From positions 1-14,871 of the forward strand of contig JAKSAU010000549.1 of NCBI GenBank assembly GCA_022361535.1: DNA of 14,871 bases, in the 5' to 3' direction. This DNA is from Desulfobacterales bacterium. Lineage in GTDB: Bacteria; Desulfobacterota; Desulfobacteria; Desulfobacterales; Desulfobacteraceae. A program made the position numbers and the translations under genes. Under the pieces are notes generated by a model, which was not told where the DNA came from, did no database searches, and saw only the letters and a program-made list of their open reading frames with translations. This document shows positions 1 to 6,689 of this stretch, in pieces. The number at the start of each line of letters is the position of its first letter. Position 1 is the first letter of the stretch.

Positions 1-132
1 AAAAATACTATTACGATGAAAACAGGTAGCAATGTTTATTCTATTTAGTTGGTCGGATTAAAGTATTTGTTGTTCTAACTTTGCATACACCTTTACCATT
101 AAAGAATACAGAGGATTTGGTTTTCGCTTTGA

Positions 133-147
133 TTTGAAATTTTCAAA
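133..147. promoter_or_regulatory. perfect 15-nt palindrome, possible operator
   Basis: The sequence TTTGAAA-T-TTTCAAA is a perfect inverted repeat centred on base 140, about 65 bases before the ATG of the small cysteine-rich gene. It overlaps the -35 box of the possible promoter at 134-161, so a repressor bound here could block transcription. The region is very AT-rich, so a chance palindrome is quite possible. No regulator is suggested by the sequence itself. Confidence 0.25.
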
Positions 148-161
148 AAAAGACCTATTTT
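134..161 (+). promoter_or_regulatory. possible sigma-70 promoter of the cysteine-rich gene
   Basis: TTGAAA (134-139, 5 of 6 to consensus) is followed after 16 bases by TATTTT (156-161, 4 of 6). It points at the gene starting at 213 and would give a leader of about 45 bases. The surrounding 200 bases are AT-rich and offer other weak matches such as TATAAC at 174-179. The exact site is therefore uncertain. Nothing else was recognised in bases 1-132. Confidence 0.25.
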
Positions 162-212
162 TTGTGGTATTGATATAACCAGACTACTTCAGATCCTGTT
201 CGGAGGTGTTGT

Positions 213-449
213 ATGGGTAAAAAACGTCGAGCCTGCAAAACATGTGGAAATAACGTAGAAGGAAAAGGGCATTTGTGCGATCCGTCTGAAATCAGTGAAG
301 CTTTTGTCTGCAAGGATTGCGGCGCATCATCAACAGATGCCAGGCATATTTGTAAACCCAAGCTTGAAACGTTGAAATACACATGCAAAAAATGTGGCCG
401 CTTATCAGTAAAGTCAAAGCGGCTGTGCAAACCCAAGAAAATTAAATAA
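213..449 (+). CDS. small protein of three Cys-rich (zinc-binding-like) repeats
   Basis: This 78-residue basic protein is built almost entirely from three copies of the pattern C-x2-C-G-x7-H-x-C-x-P. The first cysteines lie at residues 8, 33 and 58, an exact 25-residue period. Repeat 1 has C8, C11, H20, C22; repeat 2 has C33, C36, H45, C47; repeat 3 has C58, C61, C72 with Arg70 where the histidine would be. Four Cys/His ligands per unit suggest one structural zinc each (inference). The many lysines and arginines would suit nucleic-acid or protein binding, but no function is assigned. The start is well supported: GGAGG at 202-206 lies six bases before the ATG. No signal peptide or membrane segment is present. 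The gene stands alone and converges with the gene ending at 497. Confidence 0.85.
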   Translation: MGKKRRACKTCGNNVEGKGHLCDPSEISEAFVCKDCGASSTDARHICKPKLETLKYTCKKCGRLSVKSKRLCKPKKIK

Positions 450-496
450 AAGTTCAGAGTATTGAAAGCGGTATGCAGCTTTAGAGTTAAGCCGGA

Positions 497-2233
497 TTAC
501 CAATGGCTGCAGGATCTGATCATGACGATTTTTTTGCCTTTAACCTGAAATATATCCAGAGGAGCAGCAGGTTCCCCCCGGGTATCGAAGTAAAGTGGGC
601 ACGTCAGACAATTGTAGCGGTTGAGAGCGTGCAGTTTGCCTGCCATATGATGCCTTGATTTGATAGGCCCGGAGTCAAGGATTGATAAAAGTGCTGACAT
701 TGAGTCATGGGCGGCTGCTTCAATATAGCCAGGAGTCTTACCTGTTTTATCCCTGAATTTCCCCATGAACTCAGCTGTTTTTTCTTTTCCCGGATAAAAT
801 CCGTTTGTAAATACAGCCTGCTGGAGGTACTGTGATGCTGACAATAAGTTGTCAGAATGCCACAGGTTGGTACCCATAAGAAGGACAGGGGTGATGCCGT
901 GGTATCTCAGTTGAGGGGCTATCATTGAAACGGTTTGTGCAGAGTCCGGAATAAACAATACGTCAAAATCGATTTTTGCCCTGTAAATTTTATTTCGTTT
1001 CTGTTTTTGGGTTGATGAAACATCCTTGTAGCGTCCACCTTTATCTTTTGCTCGATATCCTTTGATCAATGGTTTTATCTGTTCGGAGAAATCCGCCTGA
1101 CCAGGGGAGTAAGCACTGATATCTGTTATTTTACCTCCCCGTTCCGGAACAATTCTCATAAAGGTTTCCATAAAAATTTTTCCATAGTCATCTTCAGGAT
1201 ATAGCAGGGCGAAATTTCTATAACCGTATGCGGACATGATAAAGTCGGCACTGGTGCGAATTTGAAGCTCCGGGGTGATAAAATTTCGAAACAGGTAGGC
1301 CCCGGTTTCAGGAATTCCCGGGGTCTGGGTCAGGATAATCATTGGGATCCCTAAGCTGTCTGCTTTGGCAGCAGCCGCAGCGGCAGTAACCATTGGTCCA
1401 ATGATACAGGATACCTGCAGGCGATTCATCTCCTCAACTGAGGATGCAGCCCTTAAAGGATCAGAAGCCGTATCCGTGACCATAAGTTCAAGGCCCGGTA
1501 GTGGGCCATGCTCCTCTAAAGCCATATAAATCGCTGACAGAGCACGCTGACCGCCTTCTTGATAATATCCGGTCAAAGGAAGCAGTACACCTATTCTGCC
1601 CGGAACGGCCTTTTTATCCTCGATAATATCTTCCTCCTGAATCCGGGATCGCTCAGGTGTTTGAACCGTATCAGTTGTTTCATCTGTTTCCTGAAATAGA
1701 ATGGCTGCCTGGCCTGTATTTCCGGTGTCTGCCTTAATTTGTGCGACCAGCAAGAGTAAATCCTTTTGAGCCGATTCCGGGACATTATTGGAAACTTCAA
1801 AGATAATGTCAGGAACATGCATGGTTGCAAGAGCGGCGGCTGCAGGGGATAGGTTTTGTGTATGTTCTGCAGCACGAAGGTAAAAGTGAAACGCATTGGC
1901 AGGTTTTCTCTGGGCCATGAAAATCTCTGCTATAAGTGTCAGGGCGTTCGGGTACCGGTCCGGACTGCATGGTGTATCGGCAATTGCAGAAGCCATGGCC
2001 AATGCCCTGTCATACTGAGCCTCCATAACAAGGTGTTTTATCCTGGCAACTTCTTTGTCCTGCGCCTCACATGGCAGAGTTGCGGTTTTAGATGGCTGAA
2101 TGACAGGTGTTGAAATCGTTTTCTTTTCTTTGGGAGAGCAGGATAGGGTATATAGTAGGCTCGTTGTCAGAATCAAGCTTATTACAGAATTTAGGAACTG
2201 TTGGTTCCTTGCAATGCACGAAAGAAAAGTCAT
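497..2233 (-). CDS. LpoA-like lipoprotein, periplasmic-binding-protein fold (penicillin-binding protein activator family)
   Basis: The product has about 578 residues. It begins with a signal sequence (short polar N-terminus, then a hydrophobic run ending in YTLSC), which fits a lipoprotein with the cysteine as first mature residue, although the lipobox is not perfectly canonical. Residues of roughly 60-185 are helical and Ala-rich like TPR repeats. From the segment IGVLLPLTGYYQEGG onward it is a type-1 periplasmic-binding-protein fold of the Peripla_BP_6 kind. That layout matches LpoA, the outer-membrane lipoprotein that activates penicillin-binding protein 1A in enterobacteria. A branched-chain-amino-acid-type binding protein is the alternative, but no transporter genes lie nearby. 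I chose ATG 2233 because it puts the signal peptide at the N-terminus. A TTG at 2302 would add 23 unlikely residues. The gene is last in the minus-strand run, 110 bases after the kinase-like gene. Confidence 0.8.
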   Translation of the reverse strand: MTFLSCIARNQQFLNSVISLILTTSLLYTLSCSPKEKKTISTPVIQPSKTATLPCEAQDKEVARIKHLVMEAQYDRALAMASAIADTPCSPDRYPNALTLIAEIFMAQRKPANAFHFYLRAAEHTQNLSPAAAALATMHVPDIIFEVSNNVPESAQKDLLLLVAQIKADTGNTGQAAILFQETDETTDTVQTPERSRIQEEDIIEDKKAVPGRIGVLLPLTGYYQEGGQRALSAIYMALEEHGPLPGLELMVTDTASDPLRAASSVEEMNRLQVSCIIGPMVTAAAAAAKADSLGIPMIILTQTPGIPETGAYLFRNFITPELQIRTSADFIMSAYGYRNFALLYPEDDYGKIFMETFMRIVPERGGKITDISAYSPGQADFSEQIKPLIKGYRAKDKGGRYKDVSSTQKQKRNKIYRAKIDFDVLFIPDSAQTVSMIAPQLRYHGITPVLLMGTNLWHSDNLLSASQYLQQAVFTNGFYPGKEKTAEFMGKFRDKTGKTPGYIEAAAHDSMSALLSILDSGPIKSRHHMAGKLHALNRYNCLTCPLYFDTRGEPAAPLDIFQVKGKKIVMIRSCSHW

Positions 2234-2343
2234 GGTTTCACTCAGATCTATTGGTTGAGACGATGGCTCAAGATAATCTCGACTATAGATGGGAAGAGGC
2301 AAAAAGGCAAGCCTTCATGGGAAGACCAAAATGGCAGTGCATT

Positions 2344-3063
2344 TTATGAATCAGACTTGTCCGATGCTGTTTCAATGTCAAGTATGTTTGCTTTTAGATA
2401 AGACTTGGTTTTGTATTCGGTAAGGCTGGTTAGTTTGCGGGTAATGGCCCCAAGCCGCTCTGCTTGTTCTTTAATTTCGGACAGCTTTGATTTTTTGTCG
2501 TCGGAATCTTCGATATCGTCTAAAAGAAGTTCGGCCATGCCTAAAATGATCATCAAGGGCTGGTTAATTTCATGACAAACTGCACCTGCGGTTTCAACGG
2601 CTGCTGCCAGTTTCTCTTTTTCCGTACGCAACCGTTCATGGGTTTTGGCTTGGGTAATATCCTCAAGGGAAAGAAGAACAACTGGTTCATCATTTAGAAC
2701 CATGGGCAGGGTTGAGATTCTAAGATGGCGTTCTCCTATTTCTTTAAACACCATGGTGGTTTCCACCATTTCACGGGGCTCTTCAGTTTCCATGGTACCC
2801 ATGATGGTTTCCCGAAGCTTGCATCTGAAACATTCCTGGCCAAACCCGCATCCTTTGGGATCATCATCACTGTTGATGCAACCAAACGCTTCTCCGCCGA
2901 CAAGGCCGACAAGTTGTGTTTCCTCTTTATTTACAAAAAGAGCTGTGGACCGGTTGGCCAGGGCAATAGTCCGGTTTTTATCAATAACGGTTATGGCCAG
3001 GGGTAGGGCATTGATAACCTTTAATAAACCTTCCCTGGTATTAATTTCAGATAACTCTTTCAT
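2344..3063 (-). CDS. PAS-HisKA protein lacking the catalytic ATPase domain
   Basis: The protein has 239 residues. Residues of about 15-135 form a PAS domain. It carries four cysteines in the pattern C62-x9-C72-x5-C78-x2-C81, a possible metal or redox site. Residues 150-215 form a HisKA dimerisation/phosphoacceptor helix pair with the H-box CHEINQPL and phosphoacceptor His164. The HATPase_c (CA) domain that should follow is absent. The reading frame ends after a short tail, and only 110 bases separate it from the next gene, so a frameshifted CA domain cannot be hidden there. By itself the protein cannot bind ATP or autophosphorylate. It may be phosphorylated in trans or act as a scaffold or phosphatase (inference). 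It is cytoplasmic, with no membrane segment. No clear ribosome site precedes ATG 3063. It lies 74 bases after the nitrilase-family gene on the same strand. Confidence 0.85.
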   Translation of the reverse strand: MKELSEINTREGLLKVINALPLAITVIDKNRTIALANRSTALFVNKEETQLVGLVGGEAFGCINSDDDPKGCGFGQECFRCKLRETIMGTMETEEPREMVETTMVFKEIGERHLRISTLPMVLNDEPVVLLSLEDITQAKTHERLRTEKEKLAAAVETAGAVCHEINQPLMIILGMAELLLDDIEDSDDKKSKLSEIKEQAERLGAITRKLTSLTEYKTKSYLKANILDIETASDKSDS

Positions 3064-3137
3064 GGCGTGTCAATTCAAACTGCAAGGGTAAAAGACAGTA
3101 TTGTCATAACTATATCAGGTCCCATTTTCATTATCAA

Positions 3138-3911
3138 TCAGTCTTTTATGTACCTGGGGTAGGTCTTTTTTGCATCCCTGGCGGCATCAATATCAACTTC
3201 AAGAGTTAAAAAGGGTGATTCATTTGACGTGGTGCCCAATAAATTTCCCTCTTCAGGTTCCGCGATCCATCCGGTTCCTCCAAAATCCATTGTCTTGGTG
3301 TTGGGACCATTGAAATTGGATGAAAGGCAATAGGCTCCGGAAACATTTGCCGCAGCCTGGGCACCGGCTTTCCAGGTAGGTGTGGAAGACACTGGCGTTG
3401 CCCTGGGACATACTAGAATATCCATGCCGCCTTTGCTGTATTCGCGTGCCCAGTGGTTAAACCAGATTTCTGAGCAAATGAGAAAGCCAATGCAAATACC
3501 GTTAATCTTTATTGTGTCGAATCTTCCATTTCCCCGGCGATACCAAGTGGCTTCCCAAAATCCTTCTTCGTCAGGCAGATAGTATTTTTCATGGACACCC
3601 ACAGCACCAGTCTTCTTGGTCCAGATAAACCCTTCATTGTGGGGAACATTTGCTTTTAATATAGGCCTGGTTCCTGCAATCAACGGAACATCGAAATCTT
3701 CAAGGCGGCTGATCCAATGTTCATGCAAAACCACTGCTTTTTCCCATAGTCCCGGGTCGACCTGGTTGGAACCTGCCAGCCATTTGGCAAAGGGCATTTC
3801 GGGTAGTAGCAGAAAATCGCTGGCCTGGGTTGCCAAATGATTGAACAGGGCCTCTTGCTCTGCTTTATCATTAATCCAGTTATTGCTTAGTTCGCAGACT
3901 GTCAGTTTCAT
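3138..3911 (-). CDS. carbon-nitrogen hydrolase (nitrilase superfamily)
   Basis: The 257-residue protein has the nitrilase-superfamily Glu-Lys-Cys triad: E38 in LLLPEMPF, K109 in HEKYYLPDEEG and C146 in GFLICSEIW. Members hydrolyse nitriles, amides, carbamoyl groups or related C-N bonds in the cytoplasm. The substrate cannot be read from this sequence. The length is within the usual 250-330 range and the triad spacing is normal, so the enzyme is probably active. It starts 15 bases after the rnhA stop, so the two are probably cotranscribed. AGGA seven bases before ATG 3911 serves as its ribosome site. The neighbourhood (RNase H, kinase-like protein, lipoprotein) does not indicate a pathway. Confidence 0.88.
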   Translation of the reverse strand: MKLTVCELSNNWINDKAEQEALFNHLATQASDFLLLPEMPFAKWLAGSNQVDPGLWEKAVVLHEHWISRLEDFDVPLIAGTRPILKANVPHNEGFIWTKKTGAVGVHEKYYLPDEEGFWEATWYRRGNGRFDTIKINGICIGFLICSEIWFNHWAREYSKGGMDILVCPRATPVSSTPTWKAGAQAAANVSGAYCLSSNFNGPNTKTMDFGGTGWIAEPEEGNLLGTTSNESPFLTLEVDIDAARDAKKTYPRYIKD

Positions 3912-3926
3912 TGATATATCCTGTTT

Positions 3927-4634
3927 CTACAATGTTTTTAGGTATTCCATATCATCGGGCAAGCCTGGTTTCCGTGCCGTTGAGTTGGCCAGGTGGTCAC
4001 AGGCTTCATTCAAAGGATCTCCTGCGTGGCCTTTGACCCATTTAAAGGTGATATCCAGGTTGGGCAGCAATTCCAAAAGCCTGGCCCATAGATCCGGATT
4101 CAACGCGGGCTGCCCGTCTGATTTTTTCCAGCCGCGTTTTTTCCATCCCTTAGCCCAGCCTTTAGTGATGCCGTTAACGACATACCTTGAGTCCGAATGA
4201 AGAAAAACAGGTCTTTTTTCCCCCTGGAGAGCTTCCATGGCAACAATGACTGCCATCAGCTCCATTCGGTTGTTTGTGGTCCTGTTAAATCCGCCTGAAA
4301 ATTGTTCTCCGTTCTTTATAACAACACCGTAGCCGCCAGGACCAGGGTTACCTATGGCACCACCGTCTGTGTATACCACCACGGCATTTTCAGGGTAGGG
4401 TTGATCGGCTGATTTAGATGTTGTCCCCTTATCTGATTTTGTCTTCGCAGAAGAGTTTTTCTTTTTGTTCTTAGGGGGACCGTATGATGGATTTTCAAGG
4501 AAGTCCAAGGCTTCTTTTTTAGTTTTAAAGCTTTTGTACCTGGCGCCGGCAAATCCTTTGACTTGACGTTGTGCTTCCGGCCATGATGTGAATATGCCTG
4601 TTTTTCGCCCTTTGGCGACTGCGTAGAATTTCAT
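3927..4634 (-). CDS. rnhA: ribonuclease HI with N-terminal hybrid-binding domain
   Basis: The 235-residue enzyme cleaves the RNA strand of RNA-DNA hybrids, removing R-loops and primers. Residues 1-47 are a hybrid-binding domain of the kind found in eukaryotic RNase H1 (KFYAVAKGRKTGIF, then a conserved Trp and basic residues). A Lys/Ser-rich linker follows at about 50-80, then the catalytic domain. The four catalytic acids are D90 (YTDGGAIGNPG), E125 (NRMEL), D148 (LHSDSRY) and D213 (NEACDHLA), with the conserved His203 in KGHAGDP. An upstream start at 4778 would add 48 residues unlike the family, so ATG 4634 is preferred. This ATG has no Shine-Dalgarno sequence and sits about 8 bases below a good -10 box, which suggests a leaderless message. 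The gene leads the minus-strand run and diverges from the YbaK-type gene. Confidence 0.95.
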   Translation of the reverse strand: MKFYAVAKGRKTGIFTSWPEAQRQVKGFAGARYKSFKTKKEALDFLENPSYGPPKNKKKNSSAKTKSDKGTTSKSADQPYPENAVVVYTDGGAIGNPGPGGYGVVIKNGEQFSGGFNRTTNNRMELMAVIVAMEALQGEKRPVFLHSDSRYVVNGITKGWAKGWKKRGWKKSDGQPALNPDLWARLLELLPNLDITFKWVKGHAGDPLNEACDHLANSTARKPGLPDDMEYLKTL

Positions 4635-4641
4635 GAACGAG

Positions 4642-4670
4642 ACTATAAATCCAAACTTGGTCTCTGTAAA
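4642..4670 (-). promoter_or_regulatory. sigma-70 promoter of rnhA
   Basis: Read on the minus strand, TTTACA (4670-4665, 5 of 6 to consensus) is followed after exactly 17 bases by TATAGT (4647-4642, 5 of 6). Transcription would start at about 4634-4636, essentially on the A of the rnhA ATG. It probably drives the whole minus-strand run down to the LpoA-like gene. Confidence 0.6.
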
Positions 4671-4687
4671 GGTCAGGGGGACAAAGA

Positions 4688-4717
4688 TTGGTTTTGGGTT
4701 AATCTTGAGATGATAAT
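4688..4717 (+). promoter_or_regulatory. possible promoter of the YbaK-type gene
   Basis: TTGGTT (4688-4693) is separated by 18 bases from GATAAT (4712-4717, 5 of 6 to the -10 consensus). It points at the gene starting at 4760, with a leader of about 35 bases. The -35 box is weak, so this is only the best candidate in the 125-base divergent spacer. Confidence 0.3.
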
Positions 4718-4759
4718 AATTCTGGCAGGAGACTTGTTGTAGTGCTATAAGTTTAAGCC

Positions 4760-5233
4760 ATGACACCTGCAGTTGCACAGGCCAAAAAGGCCAAAATACC
4801 TTTTACCCTTCATGAATATGATCATGATCCAACCGTTCGTGCCTTTGGCATGGAAGCCGCAGAACGGCTGGGTGTTGATCCTGAGCAGCTCTTTAAAACC
4901 CTGGTGGTTGATACGTGCGGCTCAAATCTTGCCGTAGCTGTCGTTCCTGTTGCGGTCCAGCTTAATCTCAAGGCGCTTGCAAAGGTTCTTGGTGTGAAAA
5001 AGACCGCTATGGCAGACAAACAGCTGGTAGAAAAAACCACCGGGTTTCTTACCGGAGGGGTCAGTCCCCTGGGACAGAAAAAACACCTGAAAACAATTAT
5101 TGATATTTCAGCCCAAAACTTTGATCAAATCTACGTCAGTGCAGGGCGCAGGGGGCTGCAGATGGCATTGTCTCCATTGGATCTTGCCGCCACAGTCCGG
5201 GCCGAGTTTGGAGCCATTTCCAGGCAGGAATAG
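4760..5233 (+). CDS. ybaK: YbaK-type Cys-tRNA(Pro)/Cys-tRNA(Cys) deacylase
   Basis: The 157-residue protein covers the whole YbaK/EbsC family (Escherichia coli YbaK has about 159 residues). It hydrolyses Cys-tRNA(Pro) made by mistake by prolyl-tRNA synthetase, a trans-editing activity in the cytoplasm. Visible family marks are the N-terminal TPAVAQAKKAKIPFTLHEY segment, the conserved lysine K46 in QLFKTLVV, the glycine-rich GGVSPLGQKK motif and the C-terminal SPLDLAATV segment. The start at ATG 4760 agrees with the family N-terminus, although no clear ribosome site precedes it. It is divergent from rnhA and followed by a 349-base spacer, so it is probably monocistronic. Confidence 0.92.
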   Translation: MTPAVAQAKKAKIPFTLHEYDHDPTVRAFGMEAAERLGVDPEQLFKTLVVDTCGSNLAVAVVPVAVQLNLKALAKVLGVKKTAMADKQLVEKTTGFLTGGVSPLGQKKHLKTIIDISAQNFDQIYVSAGRRGLQMALSPLDLAATVRAEFGAISRQE

Positions 5234-5582
5234 TGCCTGCTGAGAGTTCCCCTTGAAATCTGGGTCAGGGCAGTGTAGGATTCTCCAAATAATTAAGGCT
5301 ATTTAACCAAAGTGTTTTTTATCACTTGAAGATGCCACTGATTGATTTTTTTCCTATGCTGCGTTTTACTGCACCTGAAAAAGGTTCCGTCTGCCAAGTG
5401 ATTTAATACCTTGCAATAACAAAGGGTGCCTTAACTAAGACAATTGCAGTGAGTTTCAGCGTTACAGGAACTTTTGAATCCTTGAAATACGCAATGTATT
5501 CCTCCGGTTGAAAATTCCCCGGGCTCTGGATCTTGGGCATGGATCTGGTTATCAGGGGCCGTAAAAAGGAATAGGAGGCAAA
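5234..5582. other. 349-base spacer without a convincing gene
   Basis: Between the YbaK-type gene and the next plus-strand gene I find no coding region with a ribosome site or a recognisable product. A minus-strand frame at 5403-5543 could encode about 46 residues from an internal ATG, but it has no homology I recognise. A small inverted repeat (AAGTG 5310-5314, CACTT 5323-5327) is too weak to call a terminator. The promoter for the 5583 gene presumably lies in its right half. AGGAGG just before 5583 is that gene's ribosome site. Confidence 0.5.
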
Positions 5583-6137
5583 ATGGAGCCCAATAAGTTT
5601 CGTGAATCCAGGCAAGCCATAAACCGTATGTGCGAGAATATCGACCAACTTATAGAAAAAAAGGCTGTGGAGGAATCCAAAGCCTGCTTTGAGGAGGTTA
5701 ACGGTGAACTGGATTTGCTTCGTCCCCAGGCCGAAGGGGAAATCCAGGAGCGGTCGGTTAAAAACTTGGGCATGAAACTTAATATCCTTAAAGGTAAGAT
5801 TTCTAAACTCAAGGCCAAAAAGACATCATCCCGGAAATCCGGGGGAGGGGTAAAAGTTCAAATTGAGTGGGATGAAGAACGTGTGGCACAACTTTCCCCC
5901 AAGTTTTTGGAAAAGGTGTTTGCCAATATGGAAGGTGACGCCGGAGCAAAAGTGTTGTTTGGGACTACCGGAAAAGGCATTCGTCCCAATTACCGTATAG
6001 AGTTTGAAGATAAGCGGGTTGTCGCATTTGCCGGTTCAGGACATAAACCGCAAGCCTCTCCTTCAAGTGCCGGGGCCAAAAACCTGTCTGCACCATTTGC
6101 TTTTCAAGTGATCGAATCTATTTTAAACACCAAGTAA
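5583..6137 (+). CDS. hypothetical protein with coiled-coil-like N-terminus
   Basis: I do not recognise this 184-residue protein. Residues 1-80 are charged and helical with heptad-like spacing, including lysine-rich stretches, and look like a coiled coil. A Lys/Ser/Gly linker follows at about 78-90. Residues 90-150 look like a compact alpha/beta domain (VQIEWDEERVAQLSPKFLEK, later YRIEFEDKRVVAFAGSG). An Ala/Ser-rich stretch precedes a short C-terminal helix. There is no signal peptide or membrane segment, so it is probably cytoplasmic. The start is strongly supported by an AGGAGG box a few bases before ATG 5583. It stands alone, converging on the anti-sigma-like gene with a hairpin between them. 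A structural or nucleic-acid-associated role is conceivable but not shown. Confidence 0.8.
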   Translation: MEPNKFRESRQAINRMCENIDQLIEKKAVEESKACFEEVNGELDLLRPQAEGEIQERSVKNLGMKLNILKGKISKLKAKKTSSRKSGGGVKVQIEWDEERVAQLSPKFLEKVFANMEGDAGAKVLFGTTGKGIRPNYRIEFEDKRVVAFAGSGHKPQASPSSAGAKNLSAPFAFQVIESILNTK

Positions 6138-6153
6138 TATAAAATTTGGGCCG

Positions 6154-6189
6154 CCTTCCATATTCCCCTTGATTAAGGGGAAAGGGAGG
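6154..6189. terminator. hairpin between convergent genes, possible two-way terminator
   Basis: TTCCCCTT (6163-6170) pairs perfectly with AAGGGGAA (6175-6182) around a GATT loop. An outer helix, CCTTCC (6154-6159) with GGGAGG (6184-6189), extends it across a small internal bulge. It lies between two converging genes and reaches into the last codons of the minus-strand gene. Neither side has a T-run, so intrinsic termination is uncertain. Confidence 0.4.
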
Positions 6190-6607
6190 TGTCTGTTTCC
6201 TTTAGGTCAATGGACATCCGGACGATGTTTTTCCCTTTTAGAGTACACTCGAAAGTCACGTCATCCATAACAGTATGCATGATATAAAGACCGAGACCAC
6301 CTGGTTTTGTTTGATCCGGTTCTTTGGGGACAAGCTTTGCAGCATCGCATTGTTTGCCATAATCTGTGATGGTGATATCAAGGCGATTTTCCAGAATATT
6401 GAAATCAAGATCAAGGGTTCGGGAGGTGTCGTTCATATACGCATGTCTGATGATATTTGAACATGCCTCATCCACGGCAAGGGTGATATTGTCAGTCTGA
6501 TCCAACGACAGATTCTGGATCTGGGCCACTTTCTGCACAACTCCCCTGACCAGTTGGAGAAACCTGGGATGCGAAGGGATGGTCAGTGCAATGTGTTGAC
6601 CTGCCAT
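6173..6607 (-). CDS. RsbW/SpoIIAB-like ATPase: anti-sigma factor or serine/threonine kinase
   Basis: The 144-residue protein is a single HATPase_c_2 (GHKL) domain. It has the N-box AVDEACSNIIRHAY with E47 and N51, the G1 motif D82-x-G84, and the G2 motif GGLGLYIMHTV at 103-113. Such proteins bind a sigma factor or another partner and phosphorylate a STAS-domain antagonist on serine. All ATP-binding motifs are intact. ATG 6607 is preceded by AAGGA at a good distance. It is the first gene left of a divergent promoter pair, whose other promoter drives the Mla operon containing a STAS protein. That makes the STAS protein its natural candidate partner (inference). No sigma factor gene is in the window. 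It is cytoplasmic. Confidence 0.88.
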   Translation of the reverse strand: MAGQHIALTIPSHPRFLQLVRGVVQKVAQIQNLSLDQTDNITLAVDEACSNIIRHAYMNDTSRTLDLDFNILENRLDITITDYGKQCDAAKLVPKEPDQTKPGGLGLYIMHTVMDDVTFECTLKGKNIVRMSIDLKETDTSLSP

Positions 6608-6647
6608 GTAAGTTATCCTTAAGCTTGGTAAATGTGACTTCTAAATC

Positions 6648-6676
6648 TGTATATAAATCCCGGCCGCCTTTGTCAA
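6648..6676 (-). promoter_or_regulatory. sigma-70 promoter of the anti-sigma-like gene
   Basis: On the minus strand a perfect TTGACA (6676-6671) is followed after exactly 17 bases by TATACA (6653-6648, 4 of 6). Initiation would fall near 6641, giving a leader of about 34 bases before ATG 6607. Its -35 box lies 13 bases from the -35 box of the divergent mla promoter. Confidence 0.6.
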
Positions 6677-6689
6677 TCATGGAATATCG

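Noticed and set aside
464..483. Possible terminator hairpin AAAGC/GCTTT between the convergent genes at 449 and 497
   Set aside because: Only five pairs, mostly A-T, with no T-run on either strand, so too weak to support.
2645..3091. A 148-residue plus-strand frame opposite the PAS-HisKA gene
   Set aside because: The opposite strand encodes clear PAS and HisKA motifs. This frame is Ser/Arg-rich antisense without a ribosome site.
3094..3105. Small hairpin GACA/TGTC with nearby T residues between the nitrilase-family and kinase-like genes
   Set aside because: A four-pair stem is too short for an intrinsic terminator and occurs often by chance.
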